Of a DNA stretch of 13,680 nt, positions 6,788-13,680 are shown piece after piece; the first letter of the stretch is position 1, and the number at the start of each line of letters is the position of its first letter. The notes under the pieces are model-generated. The model saw only the letters and a list, made by a program, of their open reading frames with translations. It was not told the DNA's origin and ran no database searches. The position numbers and the translations under genes are program-made. The DNA is from JAIBCL01 sp031411695 (lineage in GTDB: Bacteria > Verrucomicrobiota > Verrucomicrobiia > Verrucomicrobiales > Verrucomicrobiaceae): the NCBI GenBank assembly GCA_031411695.1, contig JANOBO010000181.1, forward strand, positions 1-13,680. The letters are read 5' to 3'.

Positions 6788-8890
6788 ATGAACCTCCTCA
6801 GAATTGTGCTCCTCACCATTTTTGGAGTCCTGCTGCCGGCCGGCTTCCTGCCTGCTCAAAACAATGCCGCCGGTGGCGCCGCTGATGAGTACTTTCGTGG
6901 CTACATTTTGAAGGGTGAGGCGGAGCGCGTCGAGCAGGCTGGGGATCTGCAAGCATCTCTCGCGAAGTTCCGTCAGGCGCAGGAGATTTTTGACAGTATC
7001 GCGAAGAACTATCCGGTCTGGGAAGTGCAGATGCTCACCTATCGGCGGCAGAAGCTACAGGATGCGATCGCGCGCGTGGAAACCAAGATCGCCACACCGG
7101 CCGCCGCGCAGCCAGTGCCAACGCCTGCGCCAAATGAAGCGCCAGCCTCAGCGCCGAAGCTGTCAGTCGGCCCTGTGGGCGACGCGCCGCAGTCCGCGAC
7201 CGGCGACCTGCCGAGCCTCAGCGACTTTTTAACCAACTACGAAAAGGCGTACCGAGGGCGGATCGAACAGCTCGACCAGCAGAACAAGCAATATGAAGCG
7301 GACCTCCTGAAGTGGACAAAATGGTACGAATGGGCGTCGGGAGAATTGAAGGCATCGAAGGAGACGACCAACGCCCTGGCCCAGCGCGGCGCGCAGCTTG
7401 AGCAGGCTGTGGCGCAGATGGAGAAGGAAGCCGCTGCCGGACGCGCCAGCGCCGGTGAACTGAGGGCGCTGAAGCAACATCAGGCGGAGACGACCGCGCA
7501 GCTTCTTCAGGCGCAGCAGAAGCTTGCCAACGTGGAACGCAGCACAAAAGACACAGTGCAGCGGCTGGCGGACTCGACAGCATCGCTCGCCAAACTACAG
7601 GCTGAACGTGACGAGACGTTGAAGCAGCGCGATGAGGCCGTTCAAAAAGCCAACACCGCAAACAGCGAGCGCGACAAACTAGCCGCTGAGAGCCTCGGCA
7701 TGAAGTCGGAGCTGGACCTGCTCAAACGCACGATGGGCAGCGGCTCGAACAAGGACATGCTGGCGAAGAATGAGGAACTGCGCAAAGAACTCACGACCGC
7801 CCGCGCGCAGATCGACACATTGAAGGGCGACCTCACCAAGAAGGACGCCGAGATCACGCAGCTCAAAGGCCAGCTCACCAGCGTGCAAGGCGAGCTGACC
7901 ACGCTGCGCCAGCAAAACACGGCGTATCAAACGCAGGTGGCGGAGCTGACGACGCAGTTGAAGGACGTGCAGTCGAAGATGAGCGCCGGCACACCGGAGG
8001 CGCCCGAGGTGGCGGCGGAAAACCAGATGCTGCGCGGCATCATCCTCCGCCAGCTCCGCGCACAGGCCCGGGGACAGGAGGCGAAGTCGAACATCATCGC
8101 CGAGCTGAAGAAGACGGAGAACGCATCGAAGGATTTGCTGGAGCAGGTCGAGGAGCTGGGCTCGTCCCGCATCACACTCACTGCGGAAGAGGAAAGGCTG
8201 TTCACAGAACCGCAGCTCAAGGAGGCCCTGAGCGGCACCGGATTCCAGGCCACGCTGATGGCCAGCAGCAACGACAAGTCTGCGACACCAGCGGGCACGA
8301 GCACGAAGACCACGCCGTCATCGGCGGTCGGCCTGATGGAAAAGGCCAACCAATTGCTCCAGGACGAGAAGCTCGCTGAGGCGGCCGCAGCCTACGAGGA
8401 CGTGCTGCGCGCCGAGCCAAAAAACGCATCCGCCCTCATCGGCCTGGGTGCCGCGAAGATGCGTGCAGGAAAATATGCCGACGCCGAGGTCGCGCTGAAG
8501 AAGTGCCTGACCTTCGAGCCGGAAAACGAGACGGCCCACTTCACTCTCGGCATCACCTACTTCAAGCAGGATCGGCAAAAGGATGCGTTGGCCAGCTTTG
8601 AGAGGAGCATCGCGAAGCGTCCGCAAAACGCGCGCGCCCATCACTACCTCGGCATCATCGCCACCAAGATGGGCCTGATGGAGCGGGCGGAGCGCGAGTT
8701 CAAGGCTGCCCTTGCCATCGAGCCCACCTATGGCGATGCGCATTTTAATCTCGCCGTGCTCTATGTGAGCTGGGATCCGCCGAAGTGGGACCTGGCGCGG
8801 AGCAACTACGAGCAGGCATTGAAGAAAGGCGTCAAGGCCGACGCAAATTTGCAGAAGATCCTAAACGGCGCGGCGGTCTCCGCGCGATGA
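6788..8890 (+). CDS. Secreted coiled-coil and TPR-repeat protein
   Basis: The protein has 700 residues from the ATG at 6788. The frame is open back to 6680, but this ATG directly begins a signal peptide (MNLLRIVLL to FLPAQ, cleavage near residue 24) and follows a good promoter. Residues 30-100 are helical and charged. Residues 104-135 are a Pro/Ala-rich linker. Residues about 150-405 form a long coiled coil rich in Gln, Glu, Lys and Ala, with repeated LxxQxxEL-type heptads. Residues about 513-682 hold five TPR units of roughly 34 residues (AAAAYEDVLRAEPKNASALIGLG is the first junction). The design suggests a periplasmic scaffold that holds an extended rod at one end and binds protein partners through the TPRs at the other. 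No enzyme motif is visible and I do not recognise a named family. The PpiD-like foldase gene follows after 90 bases. Confidence 0.87.
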   Translation: MNLLRIVLLTIFGVLLPAGFLPAQNNAAGGAADEYFRGYILKGEAERVEQAGDLQASLAKFRQAQEIFDSIAKNYPVWEVQMLTYRRQKLQDAIARVETKIATPAAAQPVPTPAPNEAPASAPKLSVGPVGDAPQSATGDLPSLSDFLTNYEKAYRGRIEQLDQQNKQYEADLLKWTKWYEWASGELKASKETTNALAQRGAQLEQAVAQMEKEAAAGRASAGELRALKQHQAETTAQLLQAQQKLANVERSTKDTVQRLADSTASLAKLQAERDETLKQRDEAVQKANTANSERDKLAAESLGMKSELDLLKRTMGSGSNKDMLAKNEELRKELTTARAQIDTLKGDLTKKDAEITQLKGQLTSVQGELTTLRQQNTAYQTQVAELTTQLKDVQSKMSAGTPEAPEVAAENQMLRGIILRQLRAQARGQEAKSNIIAELKKTENASKDLLEQVEELGSSRITLTAEEERLFTEPQLKEALSGTGFQATLMASSNDKSATPAGTSTKTTPSSAVGLMEKANQLLQDEKLAEAAAAYEDVLRAEPKNASALIGLGAAKMRAGKYADAEVALKKCLTFEPENETAHFTLGITYFKQDRQKDALASFERSIAKRPQNARAHHYLGIIATKMGLMERAEREFKAALAIEPTYGDAHFNLAVLYVSWDPPKWDLARSNYEQALKKGVKADANLQKILNGAAVSAR

Positions 8891-8927
8891 CGTCGCTCAC
8901 CGCTAGCGTCAGCAGGACACTTTCCGG

Positions 8928-8956
8928 TTGCCGCATCGGCCTGCGGGTCTTATTTA
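8928..8956 (+). promoter_or_regulatory. Weak promoter candidate upstream of the PpiD-like gene
   Basis: TTGCCG at 8928-8933 (4 of 6 matches) and TATTTA at 8951-8956 (3 of 6) have a 17-base spacer. They lie in the 90-base gap before the ATG at 8981 and would give a leader of about 18 bases. The -10 match is poor, so read-through from the upstream gene is equally likely. Confidence 0.3.
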
Positions 8957-8980
8957 GCGCCCCACTTTACCAGCCACCTC

Positions 8981-10504
8981 ATGCTTGAATTTTTCCGCCG
9001 GCACCGCGGTGCCTTTCTCATCGTCCTCACTTCGGTCATCATCCTCAGCTTCTCCGTTTGGGGCGGCTGGAAGAAGGGCGGCGGCGGGCACATGGATGAT
9101 CCGACTCAGACTGCCTTCTCGATTTATGGGAAGGACTACTCCCGGTCTGAGATGGGACGCTACCAAAGGTACATGAACCTCGCCTACATGATGGGCATGT
9201 ACGATCTGCCGCAGCAGCTCACGATGGTGTCACGAAAGTTCCAGACGAAGGACGACGCGCCCCTCGATTTCGTTTTCAACCTGCTCGTCCTGCGCAAGGA
9301 GCTGGCGAACAACGGCATCGCCATCTCAGATGCCGAGGCGAGGGCAGAGTTGCAAAAGCTCCCCTCACTTCAGAACAACGGAGTGTTCGACGCATCGCGC
9401 GCCAGCCAGCTCGAGGACAATCTCGGCTCCATGGGCTTCGGGGGGCCGGACATGCTGGAGATCGTGAAGGACAAGGCGGGCCTGGAAAAGCTGCGCGCAC
9501 TGGTGGCCGGAAATTTTGCCCCGTCGCCACTTGCCGTTAGCAAGGCCTATGCAAGGCAATATCAGACGGTGAAGGCTTCCACGATCACCTTCGCCTTGGA
9601 TGATTTCAAGAAGGCGGCAACGGTCACCGACGAGGAGATCAAGAAGTACTACGAAGAGAAGAAGGAGACGTATCAGACGCTGGAGAAGCGGGCCGTTTCA
9701 TATGTGTTCTTTGAGGAGCCGAAGGACTTGGACAAACTCGAAGCTGACAAGCGGGCGAAGGCGCAAAAGGAGTACGGCAAGAAGGTGAACGACTTCAACG
9801 AAGCCACGCTCAAGCCGCGCGCGAAGCTCGAGATGATCGCCGCCGGCCTCAAGACAAAGTATGAAGTGGCGGCCGCCTTTGCGCAGGAGTCTCCCCCTGA
9901 CGCGCTGAAAGGCGAGACCGATCTCGTCGCCGCAGTTTTCAATCACGACGCCGCGTCCCGCCCGATCAGCGATCCTGTGAAGGGGACCAAAGGCTATTAC
10001 ATCTTTTCTGTGCTGAAGCGCGATGTGCCGAAGCAGCAGGAGCTGAAGGAAGTCACCGCCACGATCAAGGAAACCCTCACCGCACAGAAGGCGCAGGAGG
10101 CGATGCTCAAGGCCGCGAACGACGCGCGAGAGGCGCTCCAGGCCGGGCTCAAGGCCGGGAAAAAACTCCCCGATCTCGTGAAGGAGAAAAAGCTGGTGCT
10201 CGTGGATCTGCCGGAATACTCGCCGAGCGCCCCGTCGCCTGACGCGACGCTCGCAGGTGGGATCACCGCGGCGGCAGTGAAGCTGCCCGCTGGCGAGATC
10301 TCCACGCCCGTGGATACGACCAGCGGCGCGGTGCTCGTATATGTGAACGCAAAGGAGCTGCGCAAGAGGGAGGACTCCGCCACGCTGAAGCAAAACCTGC
10401 AGGAGAGCATCGTGTTCCGCGAGCAGTTCGAGGTCTTCAAGGCGTGGTTTGAGAAGAAGCGTGACGAGTCGAAGCTCAAAGTCCACTTCAGCGCCGCAGC
10501 CTAG
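8981..10504 (+). CDS. PpiD/SurA-type membrane-anchored periplasmic folding factor
   Basis: The protein has 507 residues; E. coli PpiD has 623. A short basic N-terminus precedes one membrane segment at about 11-28, so the bulk faces the periplasm. Residues about 42-185 match the SurA N-terminal-like chaperone domain of PpiD (LDFVFNLLVLRKELANNGI, SDAEARAEL, NGVFDASRASQLEDNLGSMG). The TVTDEEIKKYYEEKKETYQTLEKRAVSYVFF region at 214-244 matches the PpiD linker leading into the parvulin domain; I quote it only as a landmark. After it, a recognisable parvulin domain is largely missing: only a late segment at about 290-350 (FAQESPPDALKGE, GTKGYYIFSVLKRD) recalls its second half. The C-terminal part is helical and then beta-rich (431-458). 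It probably works as a holdase-type chaperone for exported proteins rather than as a proline isomerase. I do not assign the ppiD symbol because of these differences. Confidence 0.8.
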   Translation: MLEFFRRHRGAFLIVLTSVIILSFSVWGGWKKGGGGHMDDPTQTAFSIYGKDYSRSEMGRYQRYMNLAYMMGMYDLPQQLTMVSRKFQTKDDAPLDFVFNLLVLRKELANNGIAISDAEARAELQKLPSLQNNGVFDASRASQLEDNLGSMGFGGPDMLEIVKDKAGLEKLRALVAGNFAPSPLAVSKAYARQYQTVKASTITFALDDFKKAATVTDEEIKKYYEEKKETYQTLEKRAVSYVFFEEPKDLDKLEADKRAKAQKEYGKKVNDFNEATLKPRAKLEMIAAGLKTKYEVAAAFAQESPPDALKGETDLVAAVFNHDAASRPISDPVKGTKGYYIFSVLKRDVPKQQELKEVTATIKETLTAQKAQEAMLKAANDAREALQAGLKAGKKLPDLVKEKKLVLVDLPEYSPSAPSPDATLAGGITAAAVKLPAGEISTPVDTTSGAVLVYVNAKELRKREDSATLKQNLQESIVFREQFEVFKAWFEKKRDESKLKVHFSAAA

Positions 10505-10509
10505 ATCCA

Positions 10510-10521
10510 GGCACATGTGCC
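10510..10521. promoter_or_regulatory. 12-bp perfect palindrome between two genes
   Basis: GGCACATGTGCC is a perfect 12-bp palindrome 6 bases after the stop codon of the PpiD-like gene and 15 bases before the start of the small TPR gene. It could be an operator for a dimeric regulator, or chance. No transcription start is visible nearby. Confidence 0.25.
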
Positions 10522-10536
10522 ACCACCCGTGAAGCC

Positions 10537-10893
10537 ATGAGCGACGACGCTTCCCATCTCGAAGCGCTGTTCGACGACGCCAACGGCTTCCTCGCCACGG
10601 GTGACATCGCCGAGGCCATCCCGTTGTATCGGAAGTGCGTCGAGCTCGATCCCGCCTTCTTCGATGGCTGGCATGCGCTCGGCATGGCGCTGCTGAAGAC
10701 CGGCAATATCAAGGAGGCCATCGGCGCCGGGCTCATGGCCACCACATTGAAGCCAAATGATCTGCTCGCGTGGACCGCGCTCTCGCAGATGTACGTCAGC
10801 AACAAGCAAATCGCCGAGGCGGAGGATGCGAAGGGCAAGGCGCGGATTCTGTCGCTGGGCGGCAAGGTGGCCAAGGACGCCGGCTCTCCTTAG
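10537..10893 (+). CDS. Small cytoplasmic TPR-repeat protein
   Basis: The protein has 118 residues and consists almost entirely of three TPR units: about 8-39 (DDANGFLATGDIAEAIPLY), 40-73 (GWHALGMALLKTGNIKEAI) and 74-106 (AWTALSQMYVSNKQIAEAE). It has no signal peptide or membrane segment, so it should be cytoplasmic. It is probably a protein-interaction adaptor with an unknown partner. It sits 32 bases after the PpiD-like gene and 58 bases before metG, so transcription with either is likely. A short TPR protein just before metG may be a conserved arrangement in the phylum, but I cannot check this. Confidence 0.85.
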   Translation: MSDDASHLEALFDDANGFLATGDIAEAIPLYRKCVELDPAFFDGWHALGMALLKTGNIKEAIGAGLMATTLKPNDLLAWTALSQMYVSNKQIAEAEDAKGKARILSLGGKVAKDAGSP

Positions 10894-10951
10894 CTCGCGC
10901 CGGACTCATCGCGGTCCCTCCCCGCGGGTCTCGCATCATTTTAGAACTGAG

Positions 10952-12535
10952 ATGTCTCCATCGAACATGAAGCCCTACTACATCACCACTGCCATCGACT
11001 ACACCAACGCAGCGCCGCACATCGGCCATGCGTATGAGAAGGTGCTCGCCGATGTGATGGCGCGCTTTCAGCGGCTCAAAGGTCGCGAGGTTTTCTTTCT
11101 CACCGGCGTCGATCAGCACGGGCAGAAGGTGCAGAAAAAAGCGGCGGAGGCCGGCGTGGAGCCGCAGGCGTTTGTGGATGAGATCACCGCGCATTTCACA
11201 GCCTTATGGGAGAAGCTGGGCGTGGATTATGACGCCTTTGCGCGCACCACCGCAGAGCCGCACAAGCGCGTGGTGCAGGCCATCCTCACACGGCTGCACG
11301 ATGCCGGGCAGCTCTACAAAGCCTCGCGCAAAGGCCACTACTCTGTCCGCCAGGAACAATTCCTCACCGACAAGGAGCGCCGCGATGACGGCACCTTTGG
11401 CGAGGAGTGGGGCGAGGTGGTCGAGCTCGAGGAAGCTAACTGGTACTTCAAGCTCAGCGAGCACGTCGAGTGGCTCAAAGGCCACATTCGCAGCCATCCC
11501 GATTTCATCTTCCCGGAATTCCGCGCGAATGATGTGATCAACGCGCTCGAAGGCGGAGGCGCGATCGACCTGTGCATCTCACGGCCGAAAGAGCGCCTCA
11601 CCTGGGGAATCCCGCTGCCGTTCGATCCTGACTTCGTGAACTACGTCTGGTTCGACGCGCTGGTGAACTACGTGACCTTTGCCGGCTACCTCGCCGACGA
11701 ATGCGGCAACACGGGCCTTCCCGACTTCAAGACCCTCTGGCCCGCAGACGCGCACGTGATCGGCAAGGACATCCTCAGCCCGCCTCACGCCATCAATTGG
11801 CCGACAATGCTGCACGCCATGCGCTTCAGCGATGCGGAGATGCCGCGCCTCGTCGTCCACGGCTGGTGGAATCTGCGCGGCGGCAAGATCAGCAAGAGCG
11901 TGGGCAACGTCATCGACCCCGTCGCCCTCGCCGACACGTTCACCCCCGACGGCCTGCGCTTCTACTTGATGAAGGACATCGCCACCGGCTACGACGCCGA
12001 CTTCAGCGACGAGCGCCTGCTCATGGCCTACAACAAGGAGCTCGGCGGTGGGCTCGGCAATCTCTTGAACCGCACCTTGAAGATGGCGAACAACTACCGC
12101 GCCGGCGTGGTGACGATCGGATCCTTTGACGATGAGATGTGCGCATCCCTGCGCCGCACCGTGGCCGACGCTGAGGCCGCCTATCCTGGCAAGATGGAAT
12201 CATGGGCGATGCACGAGGGCATCGAGGAGGCCTGGAAGATCGTCACCGCGGCCAATGGCTTCATCGAACTCACGCAGCCGTTTAAACTGGCGAAGGATGA
12301 CGCACAAGCCGCGCGTCTGGACGCCGTGCTGCACCACCTCGCCGAGGCGATTCTTCACGCCACCATTTTGCTCAATCCCGTGATGCCCGTGATGTGCGGG
12401 AAGATTCGTGATCAGCTCGGCTTCACATTGCCAGATGGATTCAAGCTCGACGAGCTGCGGTGGGGCCTGCTGCCGCACGCCCACCAGCTCGGACAAGGCA
12501 CGCCGCTGTTTCCGCGGATCGACACGGCCGTCTAG
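10952..12535 (+). CDS. metG: Methionyl-tRNA synthetase (short form without zinc knuckle or tRNA-binding tail)
   Basis: This class I aminoacyl-tRNA synthetase attaches methionine to tRNA-Met in the cytoplasm. From the ATG at 10952 it has 527 residues; the ATG at 10967 is an alternative start just before KPYYITTAIDY. The open frame also reaches back to 10757, but that overlaps the TPR gene. The signature HIGH is at 23-26 (APHIGHAY) and the KMSKS loop reads KISKS at 312-316 (GGKISKSVGN). GVDQHGQK near 54 and WFDALVNYV are further family landmarks. The connective segment at 122-166 (YKASRKGHYSVRQEQF to ANWYFKL) contains no cysteines, so it lacks the zinc-binding knuckle of E. coli-type enzymes. 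The C-terminal tRNA-binding domain found in longer MetRS proteins is absent. Convergent opcA lies downstream. Confidence 0.96.
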   Translation: MSPSNMKPYYITTAIDYTNAAPHIGHAYEKVLADVMARFQRLKGREVFFLTGVDQHGQKVQKKAAEAGVEPQAFVDEITAHFTALWEKLGVDYDAFARTTAEPHKRVVQAILTRLHDAGQLYKASRKGHYSVRQEQFLTDKERRDDGTFGEEWGEVVELEEANWYFKLSEHVEWLKGHIRSHPDFIFPEFRANDVINALEGGGAIDLCISRPKERLTWGIPLPFDPDFVNYVWFDALVNYVTFAGYLADECGNTGLPDFKTLWPADAHVIGKDILSPPHAINWPTMLHAMRFSDAEMPRLVVHGWWNLRGGKISKSVGNVIDPVALADTFTPDGLRFYLMKDIATGYDADFSDERLLMAYNKELGGGLGNLLNRTLKMANNYRAGVVTIGSFDDEMCASLRRTVADAEAAYPGKMESWAMHEGIEEAWKIVTAANGFIELTQPFKLAKDDAQAARLDAVLHHLAEAILHATILLNPVMPVMCGKIRDQLGFTLPDGFKLDELRWGLLPHAHQLGQGTPLFPRIDTAV

Positions 12536-12538
12536 CCT

Positions 12539-12699
12539 CAATGCCGTTAAGCAATCGTTCACCAGAAAACTCTGGCACGTGTCTGCGAACGAAAAGCCAG
12601 CCCCTCCCCACGGGAGAGGGCTGGGGTGAGGGGAATGACGGTCGTTCGCCGCCAGGTTCTGCCACTTCTCCTCGACCGACTATTTGCTTAACGGCATTG
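12539..12699. repeat. 161-bp nested palindromic element with 16-bp terminal inverted repeats (MITE/REP-like)
   Basis: CAATGCCGTTAAGCAA at 12539-12554 is repeated as its exact reverse complement at 12684-12699. Nested inside are a second inverted pair, GCGAACGA at 12585-12592 with TCGTTCGC at 12642-12649, and a strong central hairpin at 12597-12624. A small hairpin CCAGA-aaac-TCTGG (12562-12575) lies in the left arm only. The element starts 3 bases after the metG stop and ends 12 bases before the opcA stop, filling the convergent gap. It contains no ORF of its own. I found no clean adjacent target-site duplication. It may be a non-autonomous mobile element, a REP-type sequence or a bidirectional terminator. 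Confidence 0.6.
12597..12624. terminator. Strong GC-rich central hairpin between convergent genes
   Basis: CCAGCCCCTCCC at 12597-12608 pairs with GGGAGAGGGCTGG at 12612-12624: 12 base pairs, one bulged A at 12617 and a 3-base CAC loop. No U-run follows on either strand, so it is not a canonical intrinsic terminator. Its position between metG and opcA still suits transcription attenuation in both directions. The string GAGAGGGCTGGGGTGAGGGG resembles GC-rich repeats I recall from many bacterial genomes; this is memory, not a search. Confidence 0.4.
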
Positions 12700-12711
12700 C
12701 GTCCAGCCTGC

Positions 12712-13680
12712 TCAATTCTTTTCCAGCATCTGGCGCAGCATCGGCACCATCTCGATGTACAGGCTCGTGCCATGCGCGCGGCTGAGCTGGCTTGAGATCA
12801 GCTCCGCCTCACATTCGGCGTCGGCGGGCAGCAGCTCCGTGTTCTCGTGCTCGCCGCAGCTTGCACAGACGTGAACAAAGGCTGACGCAGGATCGCGCCG
12901 CACCTCGGCCCGAAGTTCAGGGCCGATGAGCGCGAGCTGTTGCAGGCTGCATCCAGGCACGCCCTCGTGCAGCGTAAGTGCAACGGTGCCGCCTGTGGAT
13001 TTCACAAAACGGATGTCCTTCGTGGCATCGTCCAAATCGTACCGGAGACGTACCGCGATCCATGCTGCCAACAGCAGCGCGGCGACACGCTGACCGGGTG
13101 CGTGCATGATCTCGATCTGCTCCACAAGCGGCAGCTTCTCCAAGGCCACGGCGTCCTGGAAACATCCCGCCAGCGCCGCGCGCAGAAAGTGCGAGCGCGT
13201 CCAGCTCAGGTCATGCACCTCGAAGTCCGACGTGTCGCTGTCGTGCGCATCCTCCAGCATCGCAAACTCCGCCGCAGGGTTGTGCCACTCCGCGCTGTCG
13301 ATGAAGAGCCGGTCGATGGCCGAATAAAAGCGTTCTTCGAAGTTCGACGTCAGATCTCCCTGCCACCACACCGCCAGCGGCAGATCGGAGTCCAGATGCG
13401 CAAAGACGATGTTCTGCACCTGCGCCGCATTGCCGCCCTCCAGGAAGAACGAAAGCTGCTCGCTGCAAACGATCTGCTTTCCCTGATAAGGCCTGCACAG
13501 CGCGTTGATCCACGCCCGCGCCTTCGGCTCCCCTCCATCGGGCTGGCAGAGGATTAGCAACGCCCGGCACGCCACCTCGGACGTGATCTTCTCCAGCAGC
13601 TTGTTGTTCCGCGCGAGATCTGCCGGGTTCTCACTGTAAATGGCAAAGTTCATCAGCGACGCGCGCGTCTTCGCCTCGTC
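12712..13680 (-). CDS. opcA: Glucose-6-phosphate dehydrogenase assembly protein OpcA, 5' end outside window
   Basis: OpcA helps assemble and activate glucose-6-phosphate dehydrogenase (Zwf) in the oxidative pentose phosphate pathway. The frame ends at the TGA at 12712-12714. An internal ATG exists at 13653, but the frame stays open to the window edge, and the upstream codons (DEAKTRASL before MNFAIYSE) fit the start of the first OpcA strand, so the true start lies beyond 13680. Visible landmarks are PLAVWWQGDL, FYSAIDRLFIDSAEW and a C-terminal segment with CASCGEHENTELLP. The family assignment (PF10128-type) rests on overall pattern recognition. opcA often neighbours zwf, which would lie off the right edge. 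The gene converges on metG with the palindromic element between them. Confidence 0.8.
   Translation of the reverse strand, partial: DEAKTRASLMNFAIYSENPADLARNNKLLEKITSEVACRALLILCQPDGGEPKARAWINALCRPYQGKQIVCSEQLSFFLEGGNAAQVQNIVFAHLDSDLPLAVWWQGDLTSNFEERFYSAIDRLFIDSAEWHNPAAEFAMLEDAHDSDTSDFEVHDLSWTRSHFLRAALAGCFQDAVALEKLPLVEQIEIMHAPGQRVAALLLAAWIAVRLRYDLDDATKDIRFVKSTGGTVALTLHEGVPGCSLQQLALIGPELRAEVRRDPASAFVHVCASCGEHENTELLPADAECEAELISSQLSRAHGTSLYIEMVPMLRQMLEKN

Noticed and set aside
10909..10926. Terminator hairpin (CGCGG/CCGCG) before metG
   Set aside because: The stem is only about 5 bp in GC-rich DNA with no U-run directly after it, so chance is likely.
10757..10951. 65-residue N-terminal extension of MetRS
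   Set aside because: It overlaps the small TPR gene in another frame and is Arg-rich shadow sequence. MetRS proteins begin shortly before the KPYYITTAI segment.
12533..12710. Target-site duplication around the palindromic element
   Set aside because: TCTAGCCT on the left and TCCAGCCT on the right are similar, but the right copy is separated from the inverted repeat by several bases and has a mismatch, so it is not convincing.
12441..12795. Small open frames on both strands across the metG-opcA gap
   Set aside because: They arise from the palindromic element and the ends of metG and opcA; no protein pattern is recognisable.
1..13680. tRNA, rRNA, riboswitch, CRISPR array, transposase, prophage or defence genes
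   Set aside because: None was seen on reading both strands. The regular repeats present are inside proteins (Sel1, TPR, Calx-beta), not DNA arrays.

Overview
The window looks like chromosomal DNA from a member of the Verrucomicrobiota, possibly near Prosthecobacter or Verrucomicrobium. This is inference. It rests on the moderately high GC, the absence of Shine-Dalgarno sequences at every start, the style of the secreted multidomain protein on the left, and the zinc-less MetRS and TPR/coiled-coil proteins. No 16S or other decisive marker is present.

Layout. (1) Positions 1-3087, minus strand: the first 1029 codons of a very large secreted protein whose 3' end lies off the left edge. It has a signal peptide, a jelly-roll domain, three Calx-beta-like repeats, an Ig-like domain, a YVTN-type beta-propeller and a DUF11 domain. 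(2) Positions 3326-4204, minus strand: a Tat-exported sugar phosphate isomerase/epimerase-like TIM-barrel protein. (3) Positions 4205-4534: a 330-base divergent intergenic region with a coding-like but broken stretch. (4) Positions 4535-12535: six plus-strand genes with gaps of 22 to 104 bases. In order they encode a Sel1-repeat protein, an RbsB-like sugar-binding lipoprotein, a coiled-coil/TPR secreted protein, a PpiD/SurA-type membrane-anchored foldase, a small TPR protein and methionyl-tRNA synthetase. (5) Positions 12539-12699: a nested palindromic element with perfect 16-bp terminal inverted repeats, filling the gap between two convergent genes. (6) Positions 12712-13680, minus strand: opcA, whose 5' end lies beyond the right edge.

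How the genes work together. The plus-strand block mixes envelope functions (Sel1 and TPR scaffolds, a periplasmic solute-binding lipoprotein, a PpiD-like chaperone) with one housekeeping translation gene, metG. opcA serves the oxidative pentose phosphate pathway; zwf may lie just beyond the right edge, which cannot be seen. I found no RNA genes, CRISPR array, transposase, defence or secondary-metabolite system. The most unusual non-coding object is the palindromic element between metG and opcA. I see no convincing undescribed multi-gene system.
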